A stretch of DNA of 12,424 nt, from the NCBI GenBank assembly GCA_036939755.1, contig JALLAZ010000734.1, positions 1 through 12,424 of the forward strand, in the 5' to 3' direction. This document shows, piece after piece, positions 1-6,894 of the stretch. Position 1 is the first letter of the stretch. Each line of letters begins with the position of its first letter. Origin of the DNA: Stephanodiscus triporus. Its lineage: Eukaryota > Bacillariophyta > Thalassiosirophyceae > Thalassiosirales > Thalassiosiraceae. A program made the position numbers and the translations under genes. The notes under the pieces were generated by a model, which was not told the origin of the DNA, searched no databases, and was given only the letters and a program-made list of their open reading frames with translations.

Positions 1-1936
1 GGTTAGGGTTACGATGATAAGCAACAATTAACCTTTGAATTGGGACGTGATGTCCCATGTGATTCGTCAGCCTCGTGAGCTCTTTTTCGCCTGGCGGCGA
101 GAAGACCAGATCTCGCCAGAGACGCTGGATGAAGCTGGACGGATGGTTCTGAGGATGGTACGGAAGGTGAAGAAAGATGCGTTGATCTCGCCTTCCGACC
201 TTGGCGCTCTTTTTGGCTTCTCGCTGCTCCGGGGAGAGGGAGAGGTAGGCGATCGCGTTGTTAATGCCTTTTTCAAAGAGAGGCAGTAAATTGCATGGTT
301 TGTATCCGCGATCTAGGAGGCGCCGGTAGAAGAGGGAGAGTTCCTTGTCGATGTCTTTGCTGTGGGAGCAAAGTTGGTAGATCCGTAGGATTTGTCCGAA
401 GAGAAGTCCGGTGAGGACACCAGGGGGGTGACAGGAGTTCGGGGGGATGTACTGATATAATGCCATTGGCTTGGCATAAATTGTAGTGGTGAGTCTCTTG
501 CCTTCAATTTTGATAGTCATATCCATGAATATCAATTTCTTTTGAGGGGACTTAAAAGTCCATCTCAGGCCCATCGCGTTGCAGATGGCCTTGAAGTCAT
601 TCCAATTTTTTGCGTCGACGTTGGGGTCACAGTCGTGAAGCCAGACAGCAAATCCGTCATCGATAAATCTCTTGTAGAACATGAGATATTTGCCGACAAG
701 GGGAATGATGGGTTTGTTTTCATAAATGGCGATGAACAGGTTGGTGATGGTGGGAGCCGGCGACATGCCCATGGCTACTCCACGAATTTGGCGAACAATT
801 AGATCACCAAATCGCATGCGATTATTTCGCATGACGATGTTCATCGCCTCCTCAACAGCTTTACATTCATACTTGTCCCAAATTGTGGATAGAAACCCCA
901 TAATTCGGGCGATGCTGTCGTCGATGTCGATGTTAGTATACATCGCGACTGCATCAAAAGTGATGATGCTGGCGTTAGCCGGGAGGATTAGCTTGTTGAT
1001 TTCTTCTTTCAAGGTGAACGAGTCCTTAAAATAGAAAGGTTGGCTAGCAGTGATGGGCTGCAGTACTTGATCGAGCCATTTTCCGAGGGGATGGACGAGG
1101 CTGGTGCAATCCGAGCAGACTGGGCGAGTGCTCAGGGGACCCTTGTGGATTTTTATAGTGAGATAAAAATATCCAAATGGATCGGGTAGGTTCTGGTTTA
1201 TCCAGTACCTGATGTATTTGAGGTGATCCTCTTTAAGGGAGTCACACATCTGGTGGGTTCGCGTCCACTTATAGATCTCCGTGAAGAGAGCGTAGGCTGC
1301 GACCCGGGCTTCCTCTTCGGTCTCTTGGACATATGTAGATGTGTCCAGGAGATGTTCGTCGAGGGCCCACCGAATATAGTTTTCCGTATCCACACCGACG
1401 GGACCGAGGTTCTTGTCGGCATGGGCGATGATGATGTTTTCATTGCCCCGGATTTCTTGGAGGATTCGGGCTTGGAGTTTGGTGAGGTTAGATTTACCGC
1501 GCTTCGGTTTGAAGTGGGCAAAAATGGCCTGCTCAAATTTATCGAGTCGGCTCGAAACGGGGAGTGGGGGCTGCTGTGGCATCCACTTACTCGTAATTCT
1601 GAGCTTCTCGAGGGGTTCGTCGTCCTCTGAAGTATAATCGTCATCGGCGAAAAATACTTTCAGAAAAAAATCACGTTCGAATCGTTGGATACACTCATCG
1701 GCATCATCCTGACGGATGGATTTTTTCGGGACGGGAATAAATTTCATTCCAAAGCCAAGAATAGTCGATGCAGCTGCAGGGATTATTTTCTTGGTGGTGA
1801 AGTCATGAAATTGTTTGTTGGTGAAGTGGGCGAAGTAAACCCCCGTGGGGGTTTCGCCCAGCACATGGCGTGCATTCAGGTGGGCAGAGACGGCAAGGTT
1901 CGGAATGAATCCGTAGTTCTCGCGGGTCTCCCTCAT
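1..1936 (-). CDS. Penelope-like reverse transcriptase, 3' end outside window (partial)
   Basis: The frame from ATG 1936 to position 1 has no stop, about 645 codons; it leaves the window before its own stop. Visible RT landmarks, in residues from this ATG: ILGFGMKFIPVPKK near 65, HADKNLGP near 170, motif A FDAVAMYTNID with Asp328, motif B GVAMGMSPAPTITN from 386, catalytic FIDDG with Asp426 and Asp427, then Y-x-PPNSCHPPG near 497-506 and a thumb-like RLLDRGY. The order, the S-x-HP thumb signature and the closing VAYHRNPN resemble Penelope-like elements rather than LTR or ordinary LINE enzymes; this rests on remembered family motifs, not a search. Such enzymes copy element RNA into the genome. 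Whether a GIY-YIG endonuclease follows cannot be seen. The start lies 11 nt after the ORF1 stop, so translation may use reinitiation or an upstream -1 frameshift. The frame is intact, suggesting a recent or active copy. Confidence 0.85.
   Translation of the reverse strand, partial: MRETRENYGFIPNLAVSAHLNARHVLGETPTGVYFAHFTNKQFHDFTTKKIIPAAASTILGFGMKFIPVPKKSIRQDDADECIQRFERDFFLKVFFADDDYTSEDDEPLEKLRITSKWMPQQPPLPVSSRLDKFEQAIFAHFKPKRGKSNLTKLQARILQEIRGNENIIIAHADKNLGPVGVDTENYIRWALDEHLLDTSTYVQETEEEARVAAYALFTEIYKWTRTHQMCDSLKEDHLKYIRYWINQNLPDPFGYFYLTIKIHKGPLSTRPVCSDCTSLVHPLGKWLDQVLQPITASQPFYFKDSFTLKEEINKLILPANASIITFDAVAMYTNIDIDDSIARIMGFLSTIWDKYECKAVEEAMNIVMRNNRMRFGDLIVRQIRGVAMGMSPAPTITNLFIAIYENKPIIPLVGKYLMFYKRFIDDGFAVWLHDCDPNVDAKNWNDFKAICNAMGLRWTFKSPQKKLIFMDMTIKIEGKRLTTTIYAKPMALYQYIPPNSCHPPGVLTGLLFGQILRIYQLCSHSKDIDKELSLFYRRLLDRGYKPCNLLPLFEKGINNAIAYLSLSPEQREAKKSAKVGRRDQRIFLHLPYHPQNHPSSFIQRLWRDLVFSPPGEKELTRLTNHMGHHVPIQRLIVAYHRNPN
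1828..1859. other. Stem-loop just inside the RT start
   Basis: The arms aaaccccc (1837-1844) and gggggttt (1847-1854) are perfect complements around GT. An outer pair gggcg / cgccc (1828-1832, 1855-1859) extends the stem with a one-sided bulge. It lies about 80 nt downstream of the RT ATG at 1936 and could slow ribosomes there, or simply be coding chance. A 2-nt loop means the innermost pair would open. Confidence 0.5.
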
Positions 1937-1947
1937 CGCGCTAATAT

Positions 1948-3390
1948 TTATTTGCGCGATTTTGTTGGCTTCGCGCCCTTCTTCCCATCGAATGAGACTT
2001 TCCGTCCTTCCTTTTTCTTCTTTCCTTTGCCTTTTGCAGTGTCGCTGCCGTTGGCGCCGGGATTGGGGGAGACGACGGATTTTTGGGTGGACTTCTTCTT
2101 GTTGGCGACGGGGGTGTCCTTGTTCTTGAGGATTCCCGGGGGGGTCTTCTTCTTCCCGTCGCCCTTGGATTTTTTTGGAGACTTGCTTCCTTGGACGGCC
2201 TTAAGCTGATCCTCGAGCGATTGGATACGACGTTCCATCGCCGTGGTCGACTTGGCGGCTGTTTCTTGGACCAATCCGCGAAGGACTGGCATTTCGGCAG
2301 CGGGCTCCTTTGCAATTATTGAAGCGACGCGTTGCGCAGCTTCGTTGAGGCGGGGCGAGGTGAATGCGGCTTTAATCCGCTTTGTCTCGTCGTTCTCTTT
2401 GCGTTGGGCATGAAATTTTTCGATGGCGTTGATGGTGCCCTTCGTGAGGGCATCAAGAATGAGGCGGCAGATGTGGGCTCTGCCTCCGATTGCCGCCGTC
2501 TCGACGGCGTTCAAGACGTCAATCATTTCATCGTCGTCGTTTTGGTCGTCGACGTCGTCATCATTTCCTTCGGCATTACCGACAGCGGCAGCGTCTTCGA
2601 TGGCTTCAAAACGGGGAGTGCCGTTGATGCGGTCGATCTCCTCGTCGAATTTGTTGTTGACGGTTGGCTTTGGGATTCCCCCCAGTAGATTGTTTGCCGC
2701 TTTGTAGGCAGCTAAAAAGGTGGTGAGGGGGATCGAGAGCGAAGCTAGGACTTGATCTTGGTGGAGGGCAAGCAGGTCGATCACCGCGGTGTCTTCGCTA
2801 TAATTTTTGATTCCAGCTTGCGCGATGAATGCAGCGGCGAGGCCACGCATCCACTTGCAGACGGCAAAGTGGAATCGAGTCCTTTTGGCTTCGACGTTCA
2901 TGTTGTTAGCCTTGAGGACGTAGTCTCTCGTGATTTTTTTACGAAAGTTTTCCAATTCCGCGGTTAGGTCACCACGGAGAGTCTTGAAACCCTGACTCTC
3001 TTGAACTTCGGGCATGGCCTGGAGGACAATATTAAGCTTCTTGGCGGAGCTTGATACGTAGTTCGGATCGGACTTTGTTTCATTCGCCTTCTCCTCTGCG
3101 TAGAAGAGGGCGGCGAACTCGCGTAGAACGGATTCGGCGAGGGGGGTAAGAAACGGGCGTGACGCAATTGGGAGCGACTCGATGAGGGTTGCCGTCGGCA
3201 CCAGAGCTGCTTTCAGAGGGGACAGGGTCCCCTCCGAAGTGGTGTTTCCTGCGGCATCCGGAGAGGCGGCGGAGCCGCCTCCAACGGCGGAGCCGTTGGC
3301 GGCGGAGCCGCCAATGACAGCGGCGGAGCCGCTGTCATTTTGTCTTCGGGTGCGTTTCGATGGACTTCTCACGGTCGCGGATTCAGACAT
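1948..3390 (-). CDS. Retroelement ORF1, gag-like protein
   Basis: This 480-aa frame precedes the RT on the same strand and is probably the RNA-binding structural protein of the element. Visible layout: an N-terminal Ser/Gly/Ala linker (about residues 18-43) encoded by a cluster of hairpins; a mostly helical middle (about 60-270); an acidic patch DDDVDDQNDDDE (277-288); a predicted short coiled coil around MERRIQSLEDQLKAVQ (385-400); and a Lys-rich tail from about 403 to the end, suited to nucleic-acid binding. There is no CCHC zinc knuckle and no recognised domain, so the gag role is inferred from position, charge pattern and coiled coil. The start is the first ATG after an AT-rich leader. 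The last ~80 codons overlap the open RT frame, and codons 405-407 (Pro-Lys-Lys) contain the A7 heptamer. A host gene is unlikely because the next frame on the strand is the RT. Confidence 0.8.
   Translation of the reverse strand: MSESATVRSPSKRTRRQNDSGSAAVIGGSAANGSAVGGGSAASPDAAGNTTSEGTLSPLKAALVPTATLIESLPIASRPFLTPLAESVLREFAALFYAEEKANETKSDPNYVSSSAKKLNIVLQAMPEVQESQGFKTLRGDLTAELENFRKKITRDYVLKANNMNVEAKRTRFHFAVCKWMRGLAAAFIAQAGIKNYSEDTAVIDLLALHQDQVLASLSIPLTTFLAAYKAANNLLGGIPKPTVNNKFDEEIDRINGTPRFEAIEDAAAVGNAEGNDDDVDDQNDDDEMIDVLNAVETAAIGGRAHICRLILDALTKGTINAIEKFHAQRKENDETKRIKAAFTSPRLNEAAQRVASIIAKEPAAEMPVLRGLVQETAAKSTTAMERRIQSLEDQLKAVQGSKSPKKSKGDGKKKTPPGILKNKDTPVANKKKSTQKSVVSPNPGANGSDTAKGKGKKKKEGRKVSFDGKKGAKPTKSRK
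2170..2176 (-). promoter_or_regulatory. Candidate -1 ribosomal frameshift heptamer A AAA AAA
   Basis: On the minus strand the ORF1 codons read CCA AAA AAA TCC, giving the heptamer A AAA AAA in the X XXY YYZ register used for -1 slippage. The -1 frame is the RT frame, open from just after a stop at 2203-2201 through the RT. No strong downstream pseudoknot was identified by eye, and a competing RT ATG exists at 1936. Confidence 0.4.
3264..3339. repeat. Cluster of four GGA-loop hairpins
   Basis: Four perfect inverted repeats share the loop GGA (plus strand). Stems are 7 bp (3264-3270/3274-3280), 8 bp (3281-3288/3292-3299), 8 bp (3296-3303/3307-3314) and 12 bp (3313-3324/3328-3339). The second and third share four bases and cannot form together. 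They encode the Ser/Gly/Ala linker of ORF1 (residues 18-43). Repeated Gly-Ser-Ala codons explain the shared core but not the matching outer arms. Confidence 0.8.
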
Positions 3391-3598
3391 GATTGTAGAC
3401 GGGGGGGTAGATTTTGTGGATAATCTGTCTAATAATGAACCGTTATCCCAAATGAATTACTATGTTATCAATAAACCGCACGCAGGGCTTGCGTTTCGAT
3501 CTCTCTCTTCAGCGATTTATGACATGAAAATATAGCTTACTCTCTCTGCAGGGGGGAGGAGTGGATTTTCGCGGCTGAGTGATACTCCGCGAAAATGT
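3391..3598. other. AT-rich leader between retroelement ORF1 and the J-domain gene
   Basis: About 200 bases with no convincing gene. By position this should hold the 5' untranslated leader and promoter of the minus-strand retroelement and perhaps the upstream region of the plus-strand J-domain gene. The element's exact 5' end and target-site duplication could not be identified. A GA-rich tract (3548-3560) and one hairpin (3565-3596) are the only structures seen. Confidence 0.5.
3565..3596. repeat. 10-bp stem-loop upstream of the J-domain ORF
   Basis: The arm attttcgcgg (3565-3574) is the exact reverse complement of ccgcgaaaat (3587-3596). The 12-nt loop can itself fold by agt/act around gat. 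It sits three bases before the first ATG of the open frame at 3599 and near the presumed 5' end of the retroelement. Confidence 0.7.
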
Positions 3599-4756
3599 AT
3601 GTGGCTCAGAGGAAAGGTGAGTTTCCCGCAATATATCTTTACCCTTCAAAATTTTAAGGGAAGTATAAGTCACAAGTCATATTTCAGACTTAGCCACATT
3701 TTTTCAGTCTTCGCCAGTCAGCCAGCGGAGCTGGCTGCGCGAAGACTGAAAAAAATCAGGGCTTACTTTGCTCAACTCGTTCACGACGAGATCATGCACG
3801 AATCGACGAGGGCGTTCAACGCGGCCCCTCCTCATTCGGGCGAGGGGGAGTTCGAGAACGACGAGCCGTCGGCCGTCGTGACGGACGTGACGACGGAGTA
3901 CATCGTCGCGGCGCGCTGCAGGGCGGCGGGCGGGAGCAACGCCGGCGCGGGCAACGGCGGCGGCAGCGCCATGCGGTCCGCGTCGGACTGGATCCCCGTG
4001 GCGCAGGTGTGCGTGGCGAGGTCGATCCGTCCGGAGGACGACGGATCCCGCGACGCCGCCGGAGACGACGACGCGGTCCGCTGGCTCCCCGTACGCGCGG
4101 CCGTGTCGTACTACTGCCGGGAGATATTCTTCGCCGCGACGCTCGCGTCGCCTTCGTTGAAATCCCTCCCGAGGAACCTCGTCGAGTACAGCGCGGAGCC
4201 GGTCGACTCGTGGATACGACACGTGTACGAGGACGTCATCGAGGGCAAGTCGGCCGACAGCTACGTCGACGCATCGTCCGGGACGAAGGTCGGGATGACG
4301 AAAAGCAGGGCGCGGGAGATACTCGGACTCGAGGCGGGATGCGTCGACGCGTACGCGATCAAGTCGGCGTACAAGAGGGAATCGATGGCTTGTCATCCGG
4401 ACAGATTCGCGAATGTCGTCGTCGGCGACGAGGACGGGACGAGGGAGGAGGTCGACGGCCGCACGGAGCGATTCGCGCTGGTGAAGATGGCGTACGATGC
4501 GCTCAATTCCGGCATTCGTGGCGGCGGCGGAGGAGCGATCGCGACCGCCGTCGGGTCGTCGTGGTACGAGAGCCTCGGGGGAAGGAGTCGCACGGACTTC
4601 CTCGGTCCGATCGACCTGATGCCGATGGACGTGGCGAGCTCGCTCTGCAACGGAGCGTACAGGAGCGCGGTCGTTGGTCTCGATCCCGATCTGACGAACG
4701 CGTTCGTTCTTAGGAATCAGGCCGCAGCCACGGCCGCGGAACGTTCAAGTAGTTGA
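3599..4756 (+). CDS. J-domain (DnaJ-like) protein, N-terminus uncertain
   Basis: A J-domain protein: such proteins stimulate Hsp70 ATPase through their HPD motif. The domain is seen from about SRAREILGL (4298) to ALNSG (about 4524), with AYKRESMACHPDRF carrying His-Pro-Asp at 4394-4402 and a final helix ALVKMAYDAL. The spacer after HPD holds an unusual acidic insert before the last helix. No Gly/Phe region or zinc fingers follow, so it would be a class III (DnaJC-type) protein. The ~230 residues before the domain and ~85 after it are not recognised. The open frame gives 385 aa from ATG 3599, but the first ~60 residues come from AT-rich DNA containing a hairpin. ATG 3794, where GC-rich coding character starts, gives 320 aa and is the safer start. 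No transit peptide is evident from the second start. The gene converges on the NAD(P)-binding gene. Confidence 0.75.
   Translation: MWLRGKVSFPQYIFTLQNFKGSISHKSYFRLSHIFSVFASQPAELAARRLKKIRAYFAQLVHDEIMHESTRAFNAAPPHSGEGEFENDEPSAVVTDVTTEYIVAARCRAAGGSNAGAGNGGGSAMRSASDWIPVAQVCVARSIRPEDDGSRDAAGDDDAVRWLPVRAAVSYYCREIFFAATLASPSLKSLPRNLVEYSAEPVDSWIRHVYEDVIEGKSADSYVDASSGTKVGMTKSRAREILGLEAGCVDAYAIKSAYKRESMACHPDRFANVVVGDEDGTREEVDGRTERFALVKMAYDALNSGIRGGGGGAIATAVGSSWYESLGGRSRTDFLGPIDLMPMDVASSLCNGAYRSAVVGLDPDLTNAFVLRNQAAATAAERSSS
3699..3754. repeat. Long two-part hairpin with GGA loop
   Basis: The outer arms ttttttcagtcttcgc (3699-3714) and gcgaagactgaaaaaa (3739-3754) match over 16 bp. The inner arms agccagc (3720-3726) and gctggct (3730-3736) pair over 7 bp around GGA, with a 5/2 internal loop. 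The inner part has the same GCGGAGC heart as the hairpins at 3264-3339. It lies at the boundary between AT-rich leader and GC-rich coding sequence. Confidence 0.8.
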
Positions 4757-4911
4757 GAGTAATTTGTTTTCTTTATCCATTAAACTCTGTTGTTGTTTGT
4801 TTTTTTACTACGACAATTGGGGGAACGATGTCAATATGACGTAACACACACACACATACACACACACTCATATCACCGCTAGAGGAAGAAGAGCGATGTC
4901 GCCCCCCCCCT
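4757..4911. repeat. Convergent 3' intergenic region with an (AC)n microsatellite
   Basis: 155 bases separate two convergent stop codons. The region holds T-rich sequence, a TGACGT hexamer near 4837 and an interrupted (AC)n tract at about 4844-4868. Both genes must end their transcripts here. No clear AATAAA was seen. Confidence 0.7.
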
Positions 4912-6421
4912 TCAAGAGCCGAGACCGACGTCGTCGCTCGTCACGCCCGCCAACTCCCCGCCCCGCACGCCGAGCCGTCCCGTCTCGCCCCTGTCAAGCT
5001 GCTCGTACGTTTGCCCCATCGCCAATTGCGACGCGTCCTGCTTCTCGCCCGGTAGTAGCTGCTGCATTAGCGCGTACGTCGCGCGGACGGCGTCCTCGCT
5101 GAGTCCACCCTCCGCGTCCGGTACGAGTCGCGATAACGCCGGACCGATATAAGCAGAGGGGGGGTAATAACCCTCCGAATTCGCGATGGAGAACGCCTCG
5201 AACGTCTTTCCGGTGGCCTCGGGCGTCGATAGGATGTCGACGAGGATCTTCGCGACGTCCTTGCGATTGATCCGTCCCACGGCAACTAAAGCGTCGTGCG
5301 GAAAATGGATGAATATGAGTTGAGAAAAGAGAAGTGAATGAGATCACGTCATTTCACACACACACACACACACACACACAAAACTCAACCGTCTCCCTGT
5401 GAGAAGATCGGGCGCTGATTCGGTGACCACTTGTCGTTAAGCCCGCACGGGCGGAATATGCAGTATCCCACTCCTATGGAAAGTCACGTTGGAAGAGGAG
5501 CGGCGAAAAATCGACGACAATTAATGAGTGTAAATACGCCCTCACGCGCGCTCTGCAAGTGAATAAGTACTACCAGAAAAATTCCTTTTCCCCATGCGCG
5601 CGTCACTCACCGCACGTCCTCAGCTTCTCCTCGCTCTCGCTCTTTATCCCGAGTATGCCGAACGGATTCAGCCTAACGATGGGTATCGCCGCGCATCCCT
5701 CGAGCTCGAGCTTCTTCTCGTCGGACCAACCAGGACGGGTGACGCCCGCGGAGCTCAACATGACGACCTTCGGCAACGGCGCGTCGCCGCCGCCGCCGCC
5801 GCCCACGCCCGCATTATTATTCCGCGCGGCCAATCCCTCCCCCAGCGCGGGCAATCCCACGGCGTCGATGGTGGACTTGGAATTCGTCGCGAATCCGAAG
5901 AGGGCCGTAAGCCTCGTCAATATGTTCTGATCGGGGGAGTCCGAGAAGCCCGTGGCGCACCATATCGCCGCATCGCACCGCGACGATTCGCCCCCCTCGT
6001 TCAGCGCCGATATCACGTCCTTCTTACTCCCAAGGTCCGTCCTGCGTATCGCGAGCAGGTCGTTCGTTGGATCGAACATGCCCCTCGCCTTGTCGACGTC
6101 CCGGACCAAGGCGAGTACCCTCACCCCCCTCGACAACAATTCCTCGACGACGTACCTTCCCGTCCGGCCGGTGGCGCCCGCGACGGCCACGCGATTGACG
6201 ATCGTCGAGAGGGGAGGGGGGGGGGTCGACGACTGACGTTCGGGAACGGCGGAGGAGAAGAGGGGGGGAGGGCGGGGTTGACGAGGAGTTCGCTGCTCCG
6301 TCCTCGGTCGGGAGGAGGAGGAGGACGACGACGGCGGCCGGAAGGCGGCACAGATCGTCGGTCCGGCGGCGACGGAGGCGGCGACTGTCGCCAGGAGGGC
6401 GATCCGCTTGTTCGCGACCAT
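4912..6421 (-). CDS. Plastid-targeted atypical SDR / NmrA-like NAD(P)-binding protein, three exons
   Basis: Exons are 6421..5611, 5473..5390 and 5285..4912, joined by introns of 137 nt (GTGAGT...TAG) and 104 nt (GTTGAG...TAG). Phases agree and give 422 aa plus stop. Residues 1-27 are a signal peptide ending in a CAAF cleavage motif, followed by a Ser/Pro/Arg-rich transit stretch: bipartite plastid targeting. The Rossmann fold starts near 77 with the dinucleotide motif AGATGRTG (81-88). VVMLSSAGVTRPG (219-231) gives the strand carrying the usual Ser. The second exon supplies YCIFRPCGLND and FSQGD, and the third begins VAVGRINRKDVAKILVDIL; this order is typical of atypical SDRs of the NmrA/Ycf39/TIC62 kind. 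The classical YxxxK pair is not evident, so it may be a redox sensor or assembly factor rather than a dehydrogenase. The substrate cannot be told. A Gly/Ala insert (about 200-212) is low-complexity. The start is the only ATG placing the signal peptide first. Confidence 0.85.
5286..5389 (-). other. Intron 2 of the NAD(P)-binding gene, with (CA)13
   Basis: This 104-nt intron begins GTTGAG and ends CTTTAG on the minus strand, and its removal keeps the frame (split Val codon 299). It contains a perfect plus-strand (CA)13 tract at 5355-5380, a likely length polymorphism, as well as a CACGTCA sequence near 5345. Confidence 0.8.
5474..5610 (-). other. Intron 1 of the NAD(P)-binding gene
   Basis: The intron is 137 nt, with donor GTGAGT at 5610 and acceptor CCATAG ending at 5474. 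Reading through it instead would stop two codons later, after LRTCGE, and lose the second half of the fold. Splicing joins RTCG to VGYCIF, which suits the family. Confidence 0.85.
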
Positions 6422-6663
6422 GGTGACTGCTAACGAGATAGAATATTGATAGTACGAGACTCTGCTCTACTCGAACTACACCCCGAGAGTGACTGACACA
6501 CACAGCAACAACAACAAAACACGTCAGCTCGATGTGGTAGCGCGATTAGGCGCTCTGCCACCGTACCGTGGGTGTATTTATTGTACAACATATGGGAGTA
6601 CGATACTTACGATACACAGTTCATGGCATTGTGAGCTGGCCGGCCAGAGCCAGCGCCGACACC
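6422..6663. promoter_or_regulatory. Divergent intergenic (probable bidirectional promoter) region
   Basis: About 240 bases lie between the start of the minus-strand NAD(P)-binding gene (6421) and the plus-strand ATG at 6664. An ACGTCA hexamer occurs at 6521-6526; this core is known in diatoms as a cAMP/CO2-responsive element, but a single copy is weak evidence. An ACA/CAA-rich stretch lies at 6494-6520. No TATA box was convincing. Confidence 0.4.
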
Positions 6664-6894
6664 ATGAGCGCCACAGGCAGCAAGGATCGCGCAGATAACA
6701 ACGATGGCGTCGGCAAAGGAAAGCTCACCCTCGCCGAATCCGTCAAGCGAGAGCTCTACAATGGGAACACGCCCCCAATCGACAACGACGACGACCATGC
6801 CGTTGCGCCGTCATCATCCAAGAGTGCGGAGGAGGAGGGGGGAGGATTGGGTCGGCGTGGGAAGACTCGGATTCTATCTCGACACTACTCGTAA
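6664..6894 (+). CDS. Hypothetical protein or first exon, N-terminal part
   Basis: From ATG 6664 the frame reads MSATGSKDRADNNDGVG and continues for 76 codons to a stop at 6892-6894. It is hydrophilic, with KLTLAESVKRELYNG (about 20-34) as its only protein-like helix, then a low-complexity Asp/Ser/Glu/Gly run. A longer frame from 6568 exists, but its upstream part looks like promoter sequence. The protein is probably not complete: a good candidate last exon lies at 7185-7400 in another frame, and this ORF may be exon 1 of that gene or a decayed remnant. No function is recognised. The gene is divergent to the NAD(P)-binding gene, sharing its upstream region. Confidence 0.4.
   Translation: MSATGSKDRADNNDGVGKGKLTLAESVKRELYNGNTPPIDNDDDHAVAPSSSKSAEEEGGGLGRRGKTRILSRHYS

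Noticed and set aside
1..11. GGTTAGGGTT resembling a telomere repeat
   Set aside because: Only one and a half units, and on the minus strand it is in-frame RT coding (HRNPN). It is coincidence at the window edge.
313..1644. ORFs within the RT region in other frames on both strands (for example 1198-1644 minus, 1223-1630 plus)
   Set aside because: All lie inside the continuous RT frame, which alone shows conserved motifs.
3571..3596. Hammerhead ribozyme core (CTGA...GAAA)
   Set aside because: The conserved CUGANGA is not matched (CTGAGTGA has an extra base) and stem II is absent.
3617..3707. Possible intron GTGAGT (3617) to CAG (3687 or 3707) in the J-domain gene
   Set aside because: Splicing from ATG 3599 with either acceptor runs into a stop at once or within about 14 codons, while the unspliced frame is open.
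3704..4713. Long ORFs in other frames over the J-domain gene (3704-4396 minus, 4009-4713 plus)
   Set aside because: They are Arg-rich shadow translations of GC-rich coding sequence with no domain, while the main frame carries the J-domain motifs.
5594..6433. 279-codon plus-strand ORF opposite exon 1 of the NAD(P)-binding gene
   Set aside because: It is Arg/Gly-rich low-complexity sequence, a mirror of the real exon, which has targeting and Rossmann motifs.
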